Assembly (NCBI RefSeq): GCF_900090235.1
Contig: NZ_LT607750.1
Location: 4,145,001 to 4,209,000 of the forward strand
Source: Micromonospora echinaurantiaca
GTDB taxonomy: Bacteria; Actinomycetota; Actinomycetes; Mycobacteriales; Micromonosporaceae
Reading direction: 5' to 3'
DNA: 64,000 nucleotides
Shown here one piece after another: positions 1-7,175 of the stretch. Every line of letters begins with the position of its first letter. Positions within the stretch are counted from its first letter, which is position 1. The notes under the pieces were generated by a model. It was not told the origin of the DNA, made no database searches, and saw only the letters and a list, made by a program, of their open reading frames with translations. Both the position numbers and the translations under genes were made by a program.

Positions 1-135
1 TACGACGGCGGCGCGGTGCACCGGGTGCGCTTCGGCCTGGACCTGGTCAACCCGCTGGACTGGTTCCACCCGAACGCGGCCGGGCAGGGCCGACTCGCCG
101 AGGTCAGCTGGCGCGCCTGGGGCAGCACCGACTGA
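1..135 (+). CDS. SGNH/GDSL-type hydrolase, C-terminal end only
   Basis: Frame 1 is open from the window edge to TGA at 133-135, giving the last 44 residues of a protein. The stretch DWFHPNAAGQ has the D-x-x-H-P arrangement of block V in SGNH/GDSL esterases, where the Asp and His complete the Ser-Asp-His triad; the N-terminal GDS block lies outside the window. What is seen is only this motif and the typical short tail after it. The substrate (lipid, acetyl ester) cannot be told from this fragment. Confidence 0.6.
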   Translation, partial: YDGGAVHRVRFGLDLVNPLDWFHPNAAGQGRLAEVSWRAWGSTD

Positions 136-161
136 CCACCGCGCCGGCCGACCGGCGGCGT

Positions 162-340
162 GCGGGCGGTCCCACCCGCTACACCGTCGCCGCGGCGGTC
201 CCGCCCGCCACACCGTCGCCGCGGCGGTCCCGCCCGCCACACCGTCGCCGCGGCGGTCCCGCCCGCCACACCGTCGCCGCGGCGGTCCCGCCCGCCACAC
301 CGTCGCCGTGGCGGTCCCGCCCGCCACGCCGTCCCCGGCA
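162..340. repeat. 29-bp tandem repeat (five full copies)
   Basis: Full units start at 181, 210, 239, 268 and 297, each beginning ACACCGTCGCCG and ending CCCGCCCGCC; the fifth has one G-to-T change inside. Degenerate part-copies lie on both sides. It sits between the end of the SGNH gene and the end of the convergent EcsC gene, so it is intergenic, not coding. There are no spacers between units, so it is a minisatellite and not CRISPR. The repeat is GC-rich and partly self-complementary and might also help end transcription. Confidence 0.9.
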
Positions 341-362
341 CGCCGTCGCCGCGGCGGGCCGG

Positions 363-1106
363 TCAGGGCCGGCGGGGTTCCGGTACGCCGGTGCCGTGCT
401 GGCGGTAGAGGGCCCGGGACCGCTCGGCGAGGTCCTTGGTGGCCGACGAGTTGGCCCAGGTGCCGAGGATGATCGCCGCGCCGGGCACCACCTTGGCGAA
501 GACCCGCTTCGCTGCGCGTACCCCGGCCATCTGGGCCAGCCGCACGCCGAGCCGCAGCATCACCTTGCCGAGCGCCTGCTGACCGCCGGAGCCGAAGAGG
601 GCGCCGGCCCGCTCCCGGCCAGCGGCCACGCCCAGGGCCAGCCGGGCGCTCTCGGCGACCTTGTGCACCCGCTGCAGGACGAGCAGGTCGGTGGCCCGGT
701 CGGGGTGCACCGGGTCGACCCCGTAGGCGGCGGCGATGTGCAGCACCATCCGGGCCTGGGTCCAGGCCAGCACCCCGACGTCGATCACCGCGCCGGGCAG
801 GCCGGCCGCCCCGCTCACCGCGCCGGAGAGCCGGGCCCGGTTGACGAACCGGCGGACCGCCTGGTCGGCCAGCGCCTCGGCGGGCGCCCCGGGCTGTTCG
901 TACCGGACCCGGGCGGCCCACTGCGCCGCCTCGGGACCGAGCCGGCGGACGGCCTCCAGGGCGAGATGCTCCGGGGCGTACTGCGGGTCCTCCCGCATCC
1001 GGTCCCAGAGCTTGGCCGGCGGCCCCTCCGGGGCGTCCTGTGGTGTCGCGGGCACCGCCGCGGGCGGGGTGACGGGCTGGCCGTCGGCGGGCGCGGAGTC
1101 GGTCAC
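363..1106 (-). CDS. EcsC family protein
   Basis: A protein of 247 residues. The first 35 residues are Pro/Ala-rich and probably disordered; the rest resembles the EcsC domain, including the Gly-rich segment GAAGLPGAVIDVGVLAWTQ (about residues 98-116) and a basic, amphipathic C-terminal part. EcsC proteins are peripheral-membrane or membrane-associated proteins of unknown biochemical role, named from the Bacillus ecs locus. It is the distal gene after the 47-aa gene at 1149-1292 on the same strand, 42 bp away. Its 3' end abuts the 29-bp tandem repeat. Confidence 0.7.
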   Translation of the reverse strand: MTDSAPADGQPVTPPAAVPATPQDAPEGPPAKLWDRMREDPQYAPEHLALEAVRRLGPEAAQWAARVRYEQPGAPAEALADQAVRRFVNRARLSGAVSGAAGLPGAVIDVGVLAWTQARMVLHIAAAYGVDPVHPDRATDLLVLQRVHKVAESARLALGVAAGRERAGALFGSGGQQALGKVMLRLGVRLAQMAGVRAAKRVFAKVVPGAAIILGTWANSSATKDLAERSRALYRQHGTGVPEPRRP

Positions 1107-1148
1107 GTCATCTCCTGCGAGGGGTCGGTACGGGCGGAGACGGCGGGG

Positions 1149-1292
1149 TCAGCGGCGCTTCTGCAACTTGGCCGCGAGACCCCGCAGCTTCTGCTGGGTG
1201 GCCGGCTTGGCCAGTTCCCGGCGGCCCCGGTCGACCAGTTGCTGCCCCTTCGGCGAGCGCAGGAACGCGCTGATCCGTTGCATCAGAGCCAT
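1149..1292 (-). CDS. small basic conserved-type protein, 47 aa
   Basis: The minus strand reads MALMQRISAFLRSPKGQQLV and on to a Lys/Arg-rich end (KLQKRR), 47 residues in all, with no membrane segment or cysteine. A good Shine-Dalgarno (AGGAGG) sits about 5 bases before the ATG, which is the main argument that this short frame is real. The composition suggests two amphipathic basic helices, perhaps nucleic-acid or membrane-surface binding. Function unknown. It is probably co-transcribed with the EcsC gene downstream. Confidence 0.6.
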   Translation of the reverse strand: MALMQRISAFLRSPKGQQLVDRGRRELAKPATQQKLRGLAAKLQKRR

Positions 1293-1396
1293 GACGTCCT
1301 CCTGTCGGTGGTACCTCACTCATGTGTACCCCGGACCGACAAGGTGCGAACCCCGGAACGCCGGATCCGTCACCGTCCACTGTGGTCGGGAGGAGA

Positions 1397-2230
1397 CTAC
1401 TTCCCGCTCAGGACGATCGCCTCGACGACCTTGGTGGCCCGCCACTCGTGCTTGGCGTAGTGCTCCGGGTAGGCGGAGATCTGCACGGCCTGGGCGGCGT
1501 CGGTGAGCCGCATTCGCTGCCAGCCGGGCACCTGCTCGAGCGCGGAGAGGAACTGCCGGGTGGCGAACTCCGGCTCCATCAGCCGCCGAACCGGGCCCCA
1601 GCCGCTGCTCGGGCGCTGCTGGAACAGGCCGACGGAGTCGTGGTCCCAGCCGACGGCCTGGTGCGGGTAGTTCTGCGACTCGGGCAGCACGCCGCTGGCG
1701 TAGTTGTAGAGGTTGCTCTCCTGCATGGCGGTGGCCACCGCGATCACCAGCGCGCGGCGCGGCACGCCCATCTCCCGACCGGTCCGCACGATGGCCTCGG
1801 CGTTCTCCATTTGCGCCTCGGTGAGCCCGGCGACCGGGGCCGGATCGACCGGCCGCGGCTTGCGGGTGGGCCGGGTGTCGGTGTCCGGGTCGGCGGCCGG
1901 CGTGGCCGAGGTGGCCGCCCGGTCCGCGTCCCGGCTGGGCCGGTCCTGCTCGGCGCGCTGGGTGGCCTCGGCGCGGGCGGTGAGCGCCTCGCCGCGGGCC
2001 GCCGCGTCGGCGCTCTCCCCCTGGGTCTGGGCGACGGCGGCCAGGCTGAGGCAGCAGAGCACGCCGGTGGCGAGCGCCACCCGGGCCCGGGCCGGCCCGT
2101 GCAGCAGGTTCCGGGCGTACGCGGCGGAGGCGCGGAGGGCTGTCCACCGATCGGTCGACGGGGTATCGTCCGAACGGTCAGTCAGGTCACCGGGGGTGGT
2201 CTGGGTGTCGAGGGTGCGGTCGTCACGCAT
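1397..2230 (-). CDS. secreted/anchored lysozyme- or transglycosylase-like protein
   Basis: A protein of 277 residues with a cytoplasmic N-terminus, one hydrophobic segment near residues 50-68 (signal anchor), a long Ala/Asp/Pro-rich linker to about 135, then a globular domain. That domain has AVATAMQESNLYNY and GWDHDSVGLFQQRP followed by GWG, the pattern of actinobacterial extracellular domains related to lysozyme/resuscitation-factor folds, with the Glu of MQESNL as candidate catalytic residue. Many relatives are annotated only as hypothetical. Probable role: peptidoglycan remodelling outside the membrane. The start ATG is 29 bp from a perfect 7-bp inverted repeat. Confidence 0.6.
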   Translation of the reverse strand: MRDDRTLDTQTTPGDLTDRSDDTPSTDRWTALRASAAYARNLLHGPARARVALATGVLCCLSLAAVAQTQGESADAAARGEALTARAEATQRAEQDRPSRDADRAATSATPAADPDTDTRPTRKPRPVDPAPVAGLTEAQMENAEAIVRTGREMGVPRRALVIAVATAMQESNLYNYASGVLPESQNYPHQAVGWDHDSVGLFQQRPSSGWGPVRRLMEPEFATRQFLSALEQVPGWQRMRLTDAAQAVQISAYPEHYAKHEWRATKVVEAIVLSGK

Positions 2231-2258
2231 CAGCCGAGGCTAGGCAGGCCGAAACCCC

Positions 2259-2275
2259 GATCACCCACGGTGATC
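2259..2275. promoter_or_regulatory. inverted repeat, possible operator
   Basis: Perfect 7-bp arms GATCACC / GGTGATC with a 3-base centre, 29-45 bp upstream of the start of the lysozyme-like gene on the minus strand. Size and position fit a dimeric repressor site in the promoter or leader, or a small leader hairpin. No regulator gene is adjacent, so the partner is unknown. Confidence 0.4.
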
Positions 2276-2493
2276 ACGTGGTCCTCGTTACAGTATCGGC
2301 GACCGCGCCCGGACGGCGGGGGCGACCCGGGCGCCTCCGGGCACGGACCTCGCGGAACCGGCAGACCTCCGGATCGCCGCAACCTCCGGACGGCAGGCGG
2401 AAACCTCGCGATCCTCCGGGGACCACCCCATGATCGACCAGATCACCCGTACGGCCGATGGGCGTTTCGGCCGAACGGCCAACACTGGCCGAC

Positions 2494-2512
2494 CGCCCGA
2501 CGAGATCGGGCG
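2494..2512. promoter_or_regulatory. inverted repeat upstream of PAC2 gene
   Basis: Perfect 7-bp arms CGCCCGA / TCGGGCG around five bases, about 140 bp before the PAC2 start. In DNA this rich in G and C such a repeat may arise by chance, so an operator role is only a possibility. Confidence 0.25.
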
Positions 2513-2650
2513 ATACCCACCCATCCCAACCCACCCGCCGGCCGCCCGACCGAAGCGGGAAGGAATGCAGCAGGATGGCGGGTACGTTCCCCGAACCGGG
2601 TGCCGTCCCGCAGCGGCGACCCGTACGCGCCTTCAGGGAGGTCCGCACCG

Positions 2651-3571
2651 GTGCTCGACCCACACGAGCTGTACGAACTCACCGACGATCTGCCCGACCT
2701 CGGTCAGCCGGTCCTGATCCAGGCGCTGACCGGTTTCGTCGACGCCGGCAACGCCACCCGGTTGGCCCGCGAGCAACTGCTCAACTCGCTGGAGTCCCGC
2801 CCGATCGCCCGGTTCGACGTGGACCAGGTCTTCGACTACCGCTCCCGCCGGCCGGTGATGACCTTCGTCGAGGACCACTGGGAGTCGTACGACGCGCCGA
2901 AGCTGGAGCTGCACCTGCTCCACGACGACGACGAGACACCCTTCCTGCTGCTCACCGGCCCCGAGCCGGACCTGCAGTGGGAGCGGTTCGTGGCGGCCGT
3001 CGCCGGGCTCTCCGCCCGGCTGGACGTCCGGCTCACCGTCGGGCTGAACTCGATCCCGATGGCGGTGCCGCACACCCGGCCCACCGGGGTGACCGCGCAC
3101 GCCACCCGGCGCGACCTGATCGCCGGCTACGAGCCGTGGTTGCAGCGGGTGCAGGTGCCGGGCAGCGTCGGCCACCTGCTGGAGTACCGCCTCGGCGAGC
3201 AGGGCCGCGACGCGCTCGGCTTCGCCGCGCACGTGCCGCACTACGTGGCGCAGAGCGAGTACCCGGCCGCCGCCGAGGTCCTGCTCGCCTCGGTCTCCCG
3301 CAGCACCGGGCTGCTGCTGCCACGCGACGGGCTGCGCGCGTCCGCCGAGGTGGTCCGGGTCGAGATCGACCGGCAGGTCGCCCAGACCGAGGACGCCGCC
3401 GCGCTGGTCCAGGCGCTGGAGGAGCAGTACGACGCGTTCGCCCGCGGCCGTGGCGAGAAGAATCTGCTCGCTGCCGAGACCGGCCCGCTGCCCACCGCCG
3501 ACGAACTCGGCGCCGAGCTGGAACGCTTCCTGGCCGAGCAGACCCGCCCGGGTGACAACCCGCCGAGCTGA
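2651..3571 (+). CDS. PAC2 family protein (proteasome assembly chaperone-like)
   Basis: A protein of 306 residues starting at GTG 2651 (LDPHELYELTDDLPDLG), chosen because AGGGAGGT lies about 8 bases upstream; upstream in-frame sequence looks non-coding. The pattern 'PVLIQALTGFVDAGNA' near residue 18, 'FLLLTGPEPDLQWERF' and 'SIPMAVPHTRP' matches actinobacterial PAC2/ATP-grasp-type proteins, related to the eukaryotic proteasome assembly chaperone 2. Mycobacterial relatives are PafC/PAC2 proteins of unclear role. An acidic C-terminal helix region ends the protein. Monocistronic or weakly linked to exonuclease III, 68 bp downstream. Confidence 0.8.
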   Translation: MLDPHELYELTDDLPDLGQPVLIQALTGFVDAGNATRLAREQLLNSLESRPIARFDVDQVFDYRSRRPVMTFVEDHWESYDAPKLELHLLHDDDETPFLLLTGPEPDLQWERFVAAVAGLSARLDVRLTVGLNSIPMAVPHTRPTGVTAHATRRDLIAGYEPWLQRVQVPGSVGHLLEYRLGEQGRDALGFAAHVPHYVAQSEYPAAAEVLLASVSRSTGLLLPRDGLRASAEVVRVEIDRQVAQTEDAAALVQALEEQYDAFARGRGEKNLLAAETGPLPTADELGAELERFLAEQTRPGDNPPS

Positions 3572-3639
3572 CCGGCCGGGCCGCGACACCCCGGGCGGCT
3601 GACCCGGCGGCGTGGCGGCGGATACGGCAGGCTGGTGCC

Positions 3640-4437
3640 ATGCGTCTGGCGACCTGGAACGTGAACTCGGTGAAGGCCCGCCTGCCCCGGCTGTTGGACT
3701 GGTTGGCCGGCACCGGGCCGGACGTGGTCTGCCTGCAGGAGACCAAGTGCCCGGACGGCGCCTTCCCGGTGGCCGAGGTGGGCGAGCTGGGCTACACGGT
3801 GGCCAGCCACAGCGACGGCCGGTGGAACGGGGTGGCCATCCTGTCCCGGGTCGGGCTGTCCGACGTGACCGTCGGGTTCACCGGCGAGCCCGGCTTCCCC
3901 GAGCCGGAGGCCCGGGCCATCTCGGCCACCTGCGCCGGCCTGCGGGTCTGGTCGGTGTACGTGCCGAACGGCCGGACGCCGGAGGACCCGCACTACGCGT
4001 ACAAGCTGGCCTGGTTCGGCGCGCTGCGGGACGTGCTGGAGACCGAGCTGACCGGCCAGCTGCCGGTGGCGGTCTGCGGCGACTTCAACGTCGCCCCGAC
4101 CGACGCCGACGTGTGGGACCCGGCGCTGTTCCGGCACTCCACCCACGTCACCCCGGCCGAGCGGGCCGCCCTCGCGGCGCTGCGCGACCTCGGCCTGGTC
4201 GACGTGGTGCCGACCCCGATGAAGGGTCCGCACCCCTACACGTACTGGGACTACCGGGCCGGGATGTTCCACCAGAACAAGGGCATGCGGATCGACCTGG
4301 TGTACGCCTCGGCGTCGTTCGCCCGAGCGGTCCGCTCGGCGTACGTGGACCGGGAGGCGCGCAAGGGCAAGGGCCCCTCCGACCACGCCCCGATCGTGGT
4401 CGACGTGGAGCTGGTGCCGGCGGTCGAGTCGTTCTGA
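3640..4437 (+). CDS. xthA: exodeoxyribonuclease III
   Basis: A 265-residue EEP-fold nuclease. Visible catalytic features: LATWNVNSVKARL (Asn7), CLQETK (Glu34, metal ligand), CGDFNVAPT (Asp/Asn pair around residues 148-150), KGMRIDLVYAS, and SDHAPIV near the C-terminus (Asp-His). These are the canonical active-site residues of XthA/APE1 enzymes, which cleave abasic sites and degrade 3' ends in base excision repair. Length is normal. The ATG start directly begins the conserved strand, leaving no room for a later start. Confidence 0.92.
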   Translation: MRLATWNVNSVKARLPRLLDWLAGTGPDVVCLQETKCPDGAFPVAEVGELGYTVASHSDGRWNGVAILSRVGLSDVTVGFTGEPGFPEPEARAISATCAGLRVWSVYVPNGRTPEDPHYAYKLAWFGALRDVLETELTGQLPVAVCGDFNVAPTDADVWDPALFRHSTHVTPAERAALAALRDLGLVDVVPTPMKGPHPYTYWDYRAGMFHQNKGMRIDLVYASASFARAVRSAYVDREARKGKGPSDHAPIVVDVELVPAVESF

Positions 4438-4465
4438 CCGGGCCGGCCCGCATCCGGCCGCTGGT

Positions 4466-4471
4466 TAGGGT
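4466..4471 (+). promoter_or_regulatory. -10-like hexamer, leaderless start of haem oxygenase gene
   Basis: TAGGGT lies 6 bases before the ATG at 4478, the spacing expected when transcription begins at the start codon. There is no Shine-Dalgarno. The same arrangement recurs before several genes in this window. Confidence 0.45.
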
Positions 4472-4477
4472 GAGGGC

Positions 4478-4789
4478 ATGGCAGTCGTGAAGATCAACGC
4501 GATCGAGGTGCCGCCCGGGGCGGGCGAGGAACTGGAGAAGCGGTTCGCCGCCCGGGCCGGCGCGGTGGAGAACTCCCCCGGCTTCCTCGGCTTCGAGCTG
4601 CTCCGCCCGGTCGGCGGGGAGAACCGCTACTTCGTCTACACCAAGTGGGAGTCCGAGGAGGCGTACCAGGCGTGGGCCGCCGGCCCCTCCCGGGCCGCCC
4701 ACGCCGCCGCCCCCGGCGAACCGAAGCGCCCCCCGGTCGCCTCCGGCGCCACCCTCCTGGAGTTCGAGGTCGTCCAGCAGGTCCCCTGA
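4478..4789 (+). CDS. MhuD-like haem-degrading monooxygenase
   Basis: A 103-residue antibiotic-biosynthesis-monooxygenase (ABM) fold protein. It begins MAVVKINAIEVP and contains SPGFLGFELLRPV and YFVYTKWES. The residues that matter in Mycobacterium MhuD are all at the same numbers: Asn7, Arg22, Arg26, Trp66 and His75. MhuD-type enzymes open haem to mycobilin-like products and release iron without a separate CO-forming haem oxygenase. Function is therefore inferred as cytosolic haem degradation for iron supply. It is probably leaderless and separate from the upstream exonuclease gene. Confidence 0.82.
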   Translation: MAVVKINAIEVPPGAGEELEKRFAARAGAVENSPGFLGFELLRPVGGENRYFVYTKWESEEAYQAWAAGPSRAAHAAAPGEPKRPPVASGATLLEFEVVQQVP

Positions 4790-4806
4790 CCCACCCCGCC
4801 ACCCCC

Positions 4807-4867
4807 GTTGATCATGAGGTTGACGGCGATGTCGATCTCCTCGGCTGCCGCCAACCTCATGATCAAC
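4807..4867. repeat. long palindromic repeat, family A (GTTGATCATGAGGTTG)
   Basis: Perfect 16-bp arms at 4807-4822 and 4852-4867, extendable to 21 bp with one mismatch, around a 19-29-base loop. It lies between two convergent genes and even contains the stop codon of the sortase (4863-4865). It can act as a two-way terminator. Its length and AT-richer core are unlike the surrounding DNA and resemble a dispersed intergenic element; I recall similar sequences in Micromonosporaceae genomes but cannot count copies here. Confidence 0.8.
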
Positions 4868-5531
4868 TCTGGTCGTTCCGGGAGGTGGTGAGGGAGGCGA
4901 AGGCGATGACGTTGTCGGTGTAGCCGGTGCGGCCGCCGACGAACTCGCCGCCGCAGGTGATCAGGCGCAGGCCGGGCGGGCCGTCGTCGCGGTAGACCCG
5001 GTCGGCGGGCAGGCGGTCCTTCGGGAACCGCTCGACCGAGTCGACCCGGAACGCCACCACCGAGCCGTCGGCGCGGGTCACCTCGATGGTGTCGCCCGCG
5101 CGCAGCTGGCCCAGGTCGTGGAAGACCGACGGGCCGTCCTTGGTGTCCACGTGCCCGACGATGACCGCCCAGCCCGGCTCACCGGGGGTCGGCCCGCGGT
5201 CGTACCAGCCGGTCTCGTGGTGCCGGCTCAGCGGCGGTACGGCGATCGACCCGTCCCGGGCCTGGCCGACCGGTTCCACCGGCGCGGCGACCTTGATCGC
5301 CGGCACCGAGAGGCGCACCGGCCGGCTGGCCTTCAGCCCGCCGGACTCGCCGCGGGCCGGCCGGTCACCACCGGCGGCGACCCAGTCCAGCGGCCCCACC
5401 GAGCGGCCCAGGCCCGCCCCGGTGGCGAAGACCCCGACCAGCACCAGCACCACGGCCAGCGGAATCGACCACGGGCTACGGCCACCGGGCCGGCGGCGAC
5501 CCGGCTGCGCGCTGCGGGCGGTGGTCGTCAT
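4863..5531 (-). CDS. class F sortase
   Basis: A 222-residue membrane-anchored transpeptidase: basic N-terminus, one membrane segment near residues 22-42, linker, then the sortase beta-barrel. The catalytic triad is visible as His127 (VGHVDTK), Cys193 (LITCGG) and Arg201 (GGRTGYTDNVI). The short domain and this spacing are typical of actinobacterial class F enzymes, which attach proteins to the wall or act as housekeeping sortases. It follows the gene at 5542-6081 by 10 bp on the same strand, so the two form an operon. Its stop codon is inside the palindrome at 4807-4867. Confidence 0.87.
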   Translation of the reverse strand: MTTTARSAQPGRRRPGGRSPWSIPLAVVLVLVGVFATGAGLGRSVGPLDWVAAGGDRPARGESGGLKASRPVRLSVPAIKVAAPVEPVGQARDGSIAVPPLSRHHETGWYDRGPTPGEPGWAVIVGHVDTKDGPSVFHDLGQLRAGDTIEVTRADGSVVAFRVDSVERFPKDRLPADRVYRDDGPPGLRLITCGGEFVGGRTGYTDNVIAFASLTTSRNDQS

Positions 5532-5541
5532 GGCGGCGGCC

Positions 5542-6081
5542 TCACCGTCGGGCGGCGCCGCGGACGGTACGGGGCCGGCGCAGCGCCAGCACCCAGACGA
5601 CCAGCCCGACCACGGTGAGCGCCAGCCCGCCGGGGATCAGCAGCCCGCCGGTCATCCCGCCGGCGCCACCACCGAACCCGGTCGCCGGACCGCGGCTGGG
5701 CTTCACCGCCTTGACCACCTGGAGCATGGTCGAGGCGGTCTCCCCGTCCGGGCACTCCAGCTTGACCCGGTAGTTGCCCGGCCGGGTGCGCTCCCGGACC
5801 ATCGGGGCCGCGGTCAGCAACCCCCGCTGCGGCTGCACCTGCACCCGGCCGAAGGCGTCCGAGACGACGATCGCCGGGATCGAATTGTCCTTGCAGCTGG
5901 CCTTGACGCCGACCAGGAAACCGGGCTCGACGGTGCTCGGGCTCACCTCGACGAAGACGGTCGGGCCGGGGATGGGCTGGGGAGCGGCCAGCGGCGCGGC
6001 CTGGGCCGGGGCTGCCGCCAGCAGCGGGCCGGCGAGCAGGGCCGCGATCGAGAGCGCCAGACCATCGCGGGTCACTGACAC
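5542..6081 (-). CDS. exported surface protein, sortase partner
   Basis: A 179-residue protein with a signal peptide (cleavage near AQA-AP, residues 26-30), an extracellular domain with two cysteines (SCKDNS, LECPDG), a Gly-rich stretch (GFGGGAGGMTGG) and a C-terminal membrane helix followed by RRPRTVRGAARR. This is the layout of a sortase substrate, but no LPXTG-like motif is evident before the helix, so it may be a dedicated membrane partner of the sortase rather than a wall-linked substrate. First gene of the two-gene operon. No known function. Confidence 0.7.
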   Translation of the reverse strand: MSVTRDGLALSIAALLAGPLLAAAPAQAAPLAAPQPIPGPTVFVEVSPSTVEPGFLVGVKASCKDNSIPAIVVSDAFGRVQVQPQRGLLTAAPMVRERTRPGNYRVKLECPDGETASTMLQVVKAVKPSRGPATGFGGGAGGMTGGLLIPGGLALTVVGLVVWVLALRRPRTVRGAARR

Positions 6082-6201
6082 GACGCCCCCTCCCGGCGCG
6101 CTGGAGCAGTGCCGGACAGCCGAGGCGCCCGGGCCTGCCGTACGGGATGGATCCTCTCATCCCCGGTCGTACATCACATCCGATCCGGCGCGGCCGTCGC
6201 G

Positions 6202-6207
6202 TACGCT
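6202..6207 (+). promoter_or_regulatory. -10-like hexamer before trmB
   Basis: TACGCT ends 9 bases before the GTG at 6217, fitting a leaderless or very short-leader transcript and supporting that start over the upstream ATG at 6109. Confidence 0.35.
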
Positions 6208-6216
6208 CGGGTCGCT

Positions 6217-6930
6217 GTGACCACCACCGACTCCGAACCCGCCACCGTCGCGCCGCCCGCGGCCCGGTCGATCCGCACCTTCCACCCGCGCCGCGGCCGG
6301 CTGACCGACCGCCAGCGCGCGGCGCTGGAGCAGCTCTGGCCGGCGTACGGCCTGGCGGTCCCGGACGACGGCCGGACGGCCGTCGAACCGGCCGAGCTGT
6401 TCGGGCGCCGGGCCCCGCTGGTGCTCGAGATCGGGTCCGGCATGGGTGACGCCACCGCCGCGATGGCCGCTGCCGATCCGGATCGAGACTATCTGGCGGT
6501 CGAGGTGCACACGCCCGGAATCGCCAACCTGCTGGACCTGGTCCGGCGGCACGGACTGGGCAACGTTCGGGTCGCCCGGGGCGACGCGCTCGACCTGGTC
6601 CGGGCCCTGCCGGCCGGCTCGCTGGACGCGGTGCACGTCTTCTTCCCCGACCCGTGGCCGAAGGCCCGGCACCACAAGCGGCGGCTGATCCAGCCGGCGC
6701 ACGTCGCCCTGCTGCGCTCCCGGCTGGCGCCCGGCGGCACGCTGCACTGCGCCACCGACTGGGCCGAGTACGCCGCGGCGATGCGCCAGACGCTGGACGC
6801 CGACCCGGGGCTGGTGAACGCCCACGACGGCTACGCGCCGCGCCCGGCGCACCGGCCGGTGACCAAGTTCGAGCGGCGCGCCCTGACCGCCGGGCGGGAG
6901 ATCTTCGACCTGGTCCACCGCCGCCGCTGA
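6217..6930 (+). CDS. trmB: tRNA (guanine-N7)-methyltransferase
   Basis: A 237-residue SAM-dependent methyltransferase that makes m7G46 in the tRNA variable loop. Seen: SAM motif I LVLEIGSGMGDA, AVEVHTPGI (adenosine/ribose acidic residue), the TrmB signature VFFPDPWPKARHHKRRL, and C-terminal TKFERRA. An upstream ATG at 6109 would add 36 residues that look non-coding; the GTG at 6217 is preferred because it has a -10-like hexamer just before it and gives the usual length. Divergent from the sortase operon. Confidence 0.9.
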   Translation: MTTTDSEPATVAPPAARSIRTFHPRRGRLTDRQRAALEQLWPAYGLAVPDDGRTAVEPAELFGRRAPLVLEIGSGMGDATAAMAAADPDRDYLAVEVHTPGIANLLDLVRRHGLGNVRVARGDALDLVRALPAGSLDAVHVFFPDPWPKARHHKRRLIQPAHVALLRSRLAPGGTLHCATDWAEYAAAMRQTLDADPGLVNAHDGYAPRPAHRPVTKFERRALTAGREIFDLVHRRR

Positions 6931-7171
6931 CCCGCGGCGACCGGCCCGGCCCCGTCGGCGCTCCTCGGCCCTGCCGGGACGGCCCGCCCGGTCGGCGCCG
7001 GTCGCCCCTGAGCGGCCCGGCCCGGTCGGCGCGGTCGGCCTGAGCGGTTCGGCCCGGTCGGCCGGAACGGCCCGGCCCGGTCGGCCTGAGCGGCCCGACC
7101 CGCCCGGCTTGTGTGGCTCTGCCCGGCCCGGTTGGCGCGCGGGGCCATGATCCAGGCACCATGGACGCGCT
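6931..7171. repeat. degenerate GC-rich repeats between trmB and helicase gene
   Basis: The words GGCCCGGTCGGC and CCTGAGCGG recur several times (CCTGAGCGG three times between about 7005 and 7100), giving an irregular minisatellite of roughly 25-50-bp period. There is no credible gene. The promoter of the downstream helicase gene must lie at its right end. Confidence 0.5.
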
Positions 7172-7175
7172 ATGA
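7161..7175 (+). other. five-codon upstream mini-frame overlapping helicase start
   Basis: ATG at 7161 opens MDAL then TGA at 7173-7175, and that TGA overlaps the ATG of the helicase at 7172 (ATGA arrangement). A CATGAT hexamer lies 9 bases before 7161. This could be a translated leader that couples ribosomes into the helicase frame, or a chance ATG. Confidence 0.3.

Larger units (their letters stand above)
2231..2650. other. intergenic region without a convincing gene
   Basis: These 420 bases separate divergent genes. Frames through it have poor composition and no supported start. It holds two small palindromes: GATCACC-CAC-GGTGATC at 2259-2275 and CGCCCGA-N5-TCGGGCG at 2494-2512, plus several copies of the words ACCTCCGGA and CCTCGCG between 2340 and 2420. 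It must carry the promoters of both neighbours. I checked for a ydaO-type (c-di-AMP) leader, common before actinobacterial rpf genes, and did not see its conserved core. Confidence 0.6.

Noticed and set aside
181..325. Repeats resembling a CRISPR array
   Set aside because: Units abut one another without spacers, and no cas genes are present.
160..408. Plus-strand open frame of 82 codons over the tandem repeat
   Set aside because: It only reads the 29-bp repeat (period not a multiple of three), runs into the end of the EcsC gene and has no start signal.
2276..2440. Possible c-di-AMP (ydaO) riboswitch before the lysozyme-like gene
   Set aside because: Such leaders precede actinobacterial rpf genes, but the conserved core was not recognisable on the minus strand.
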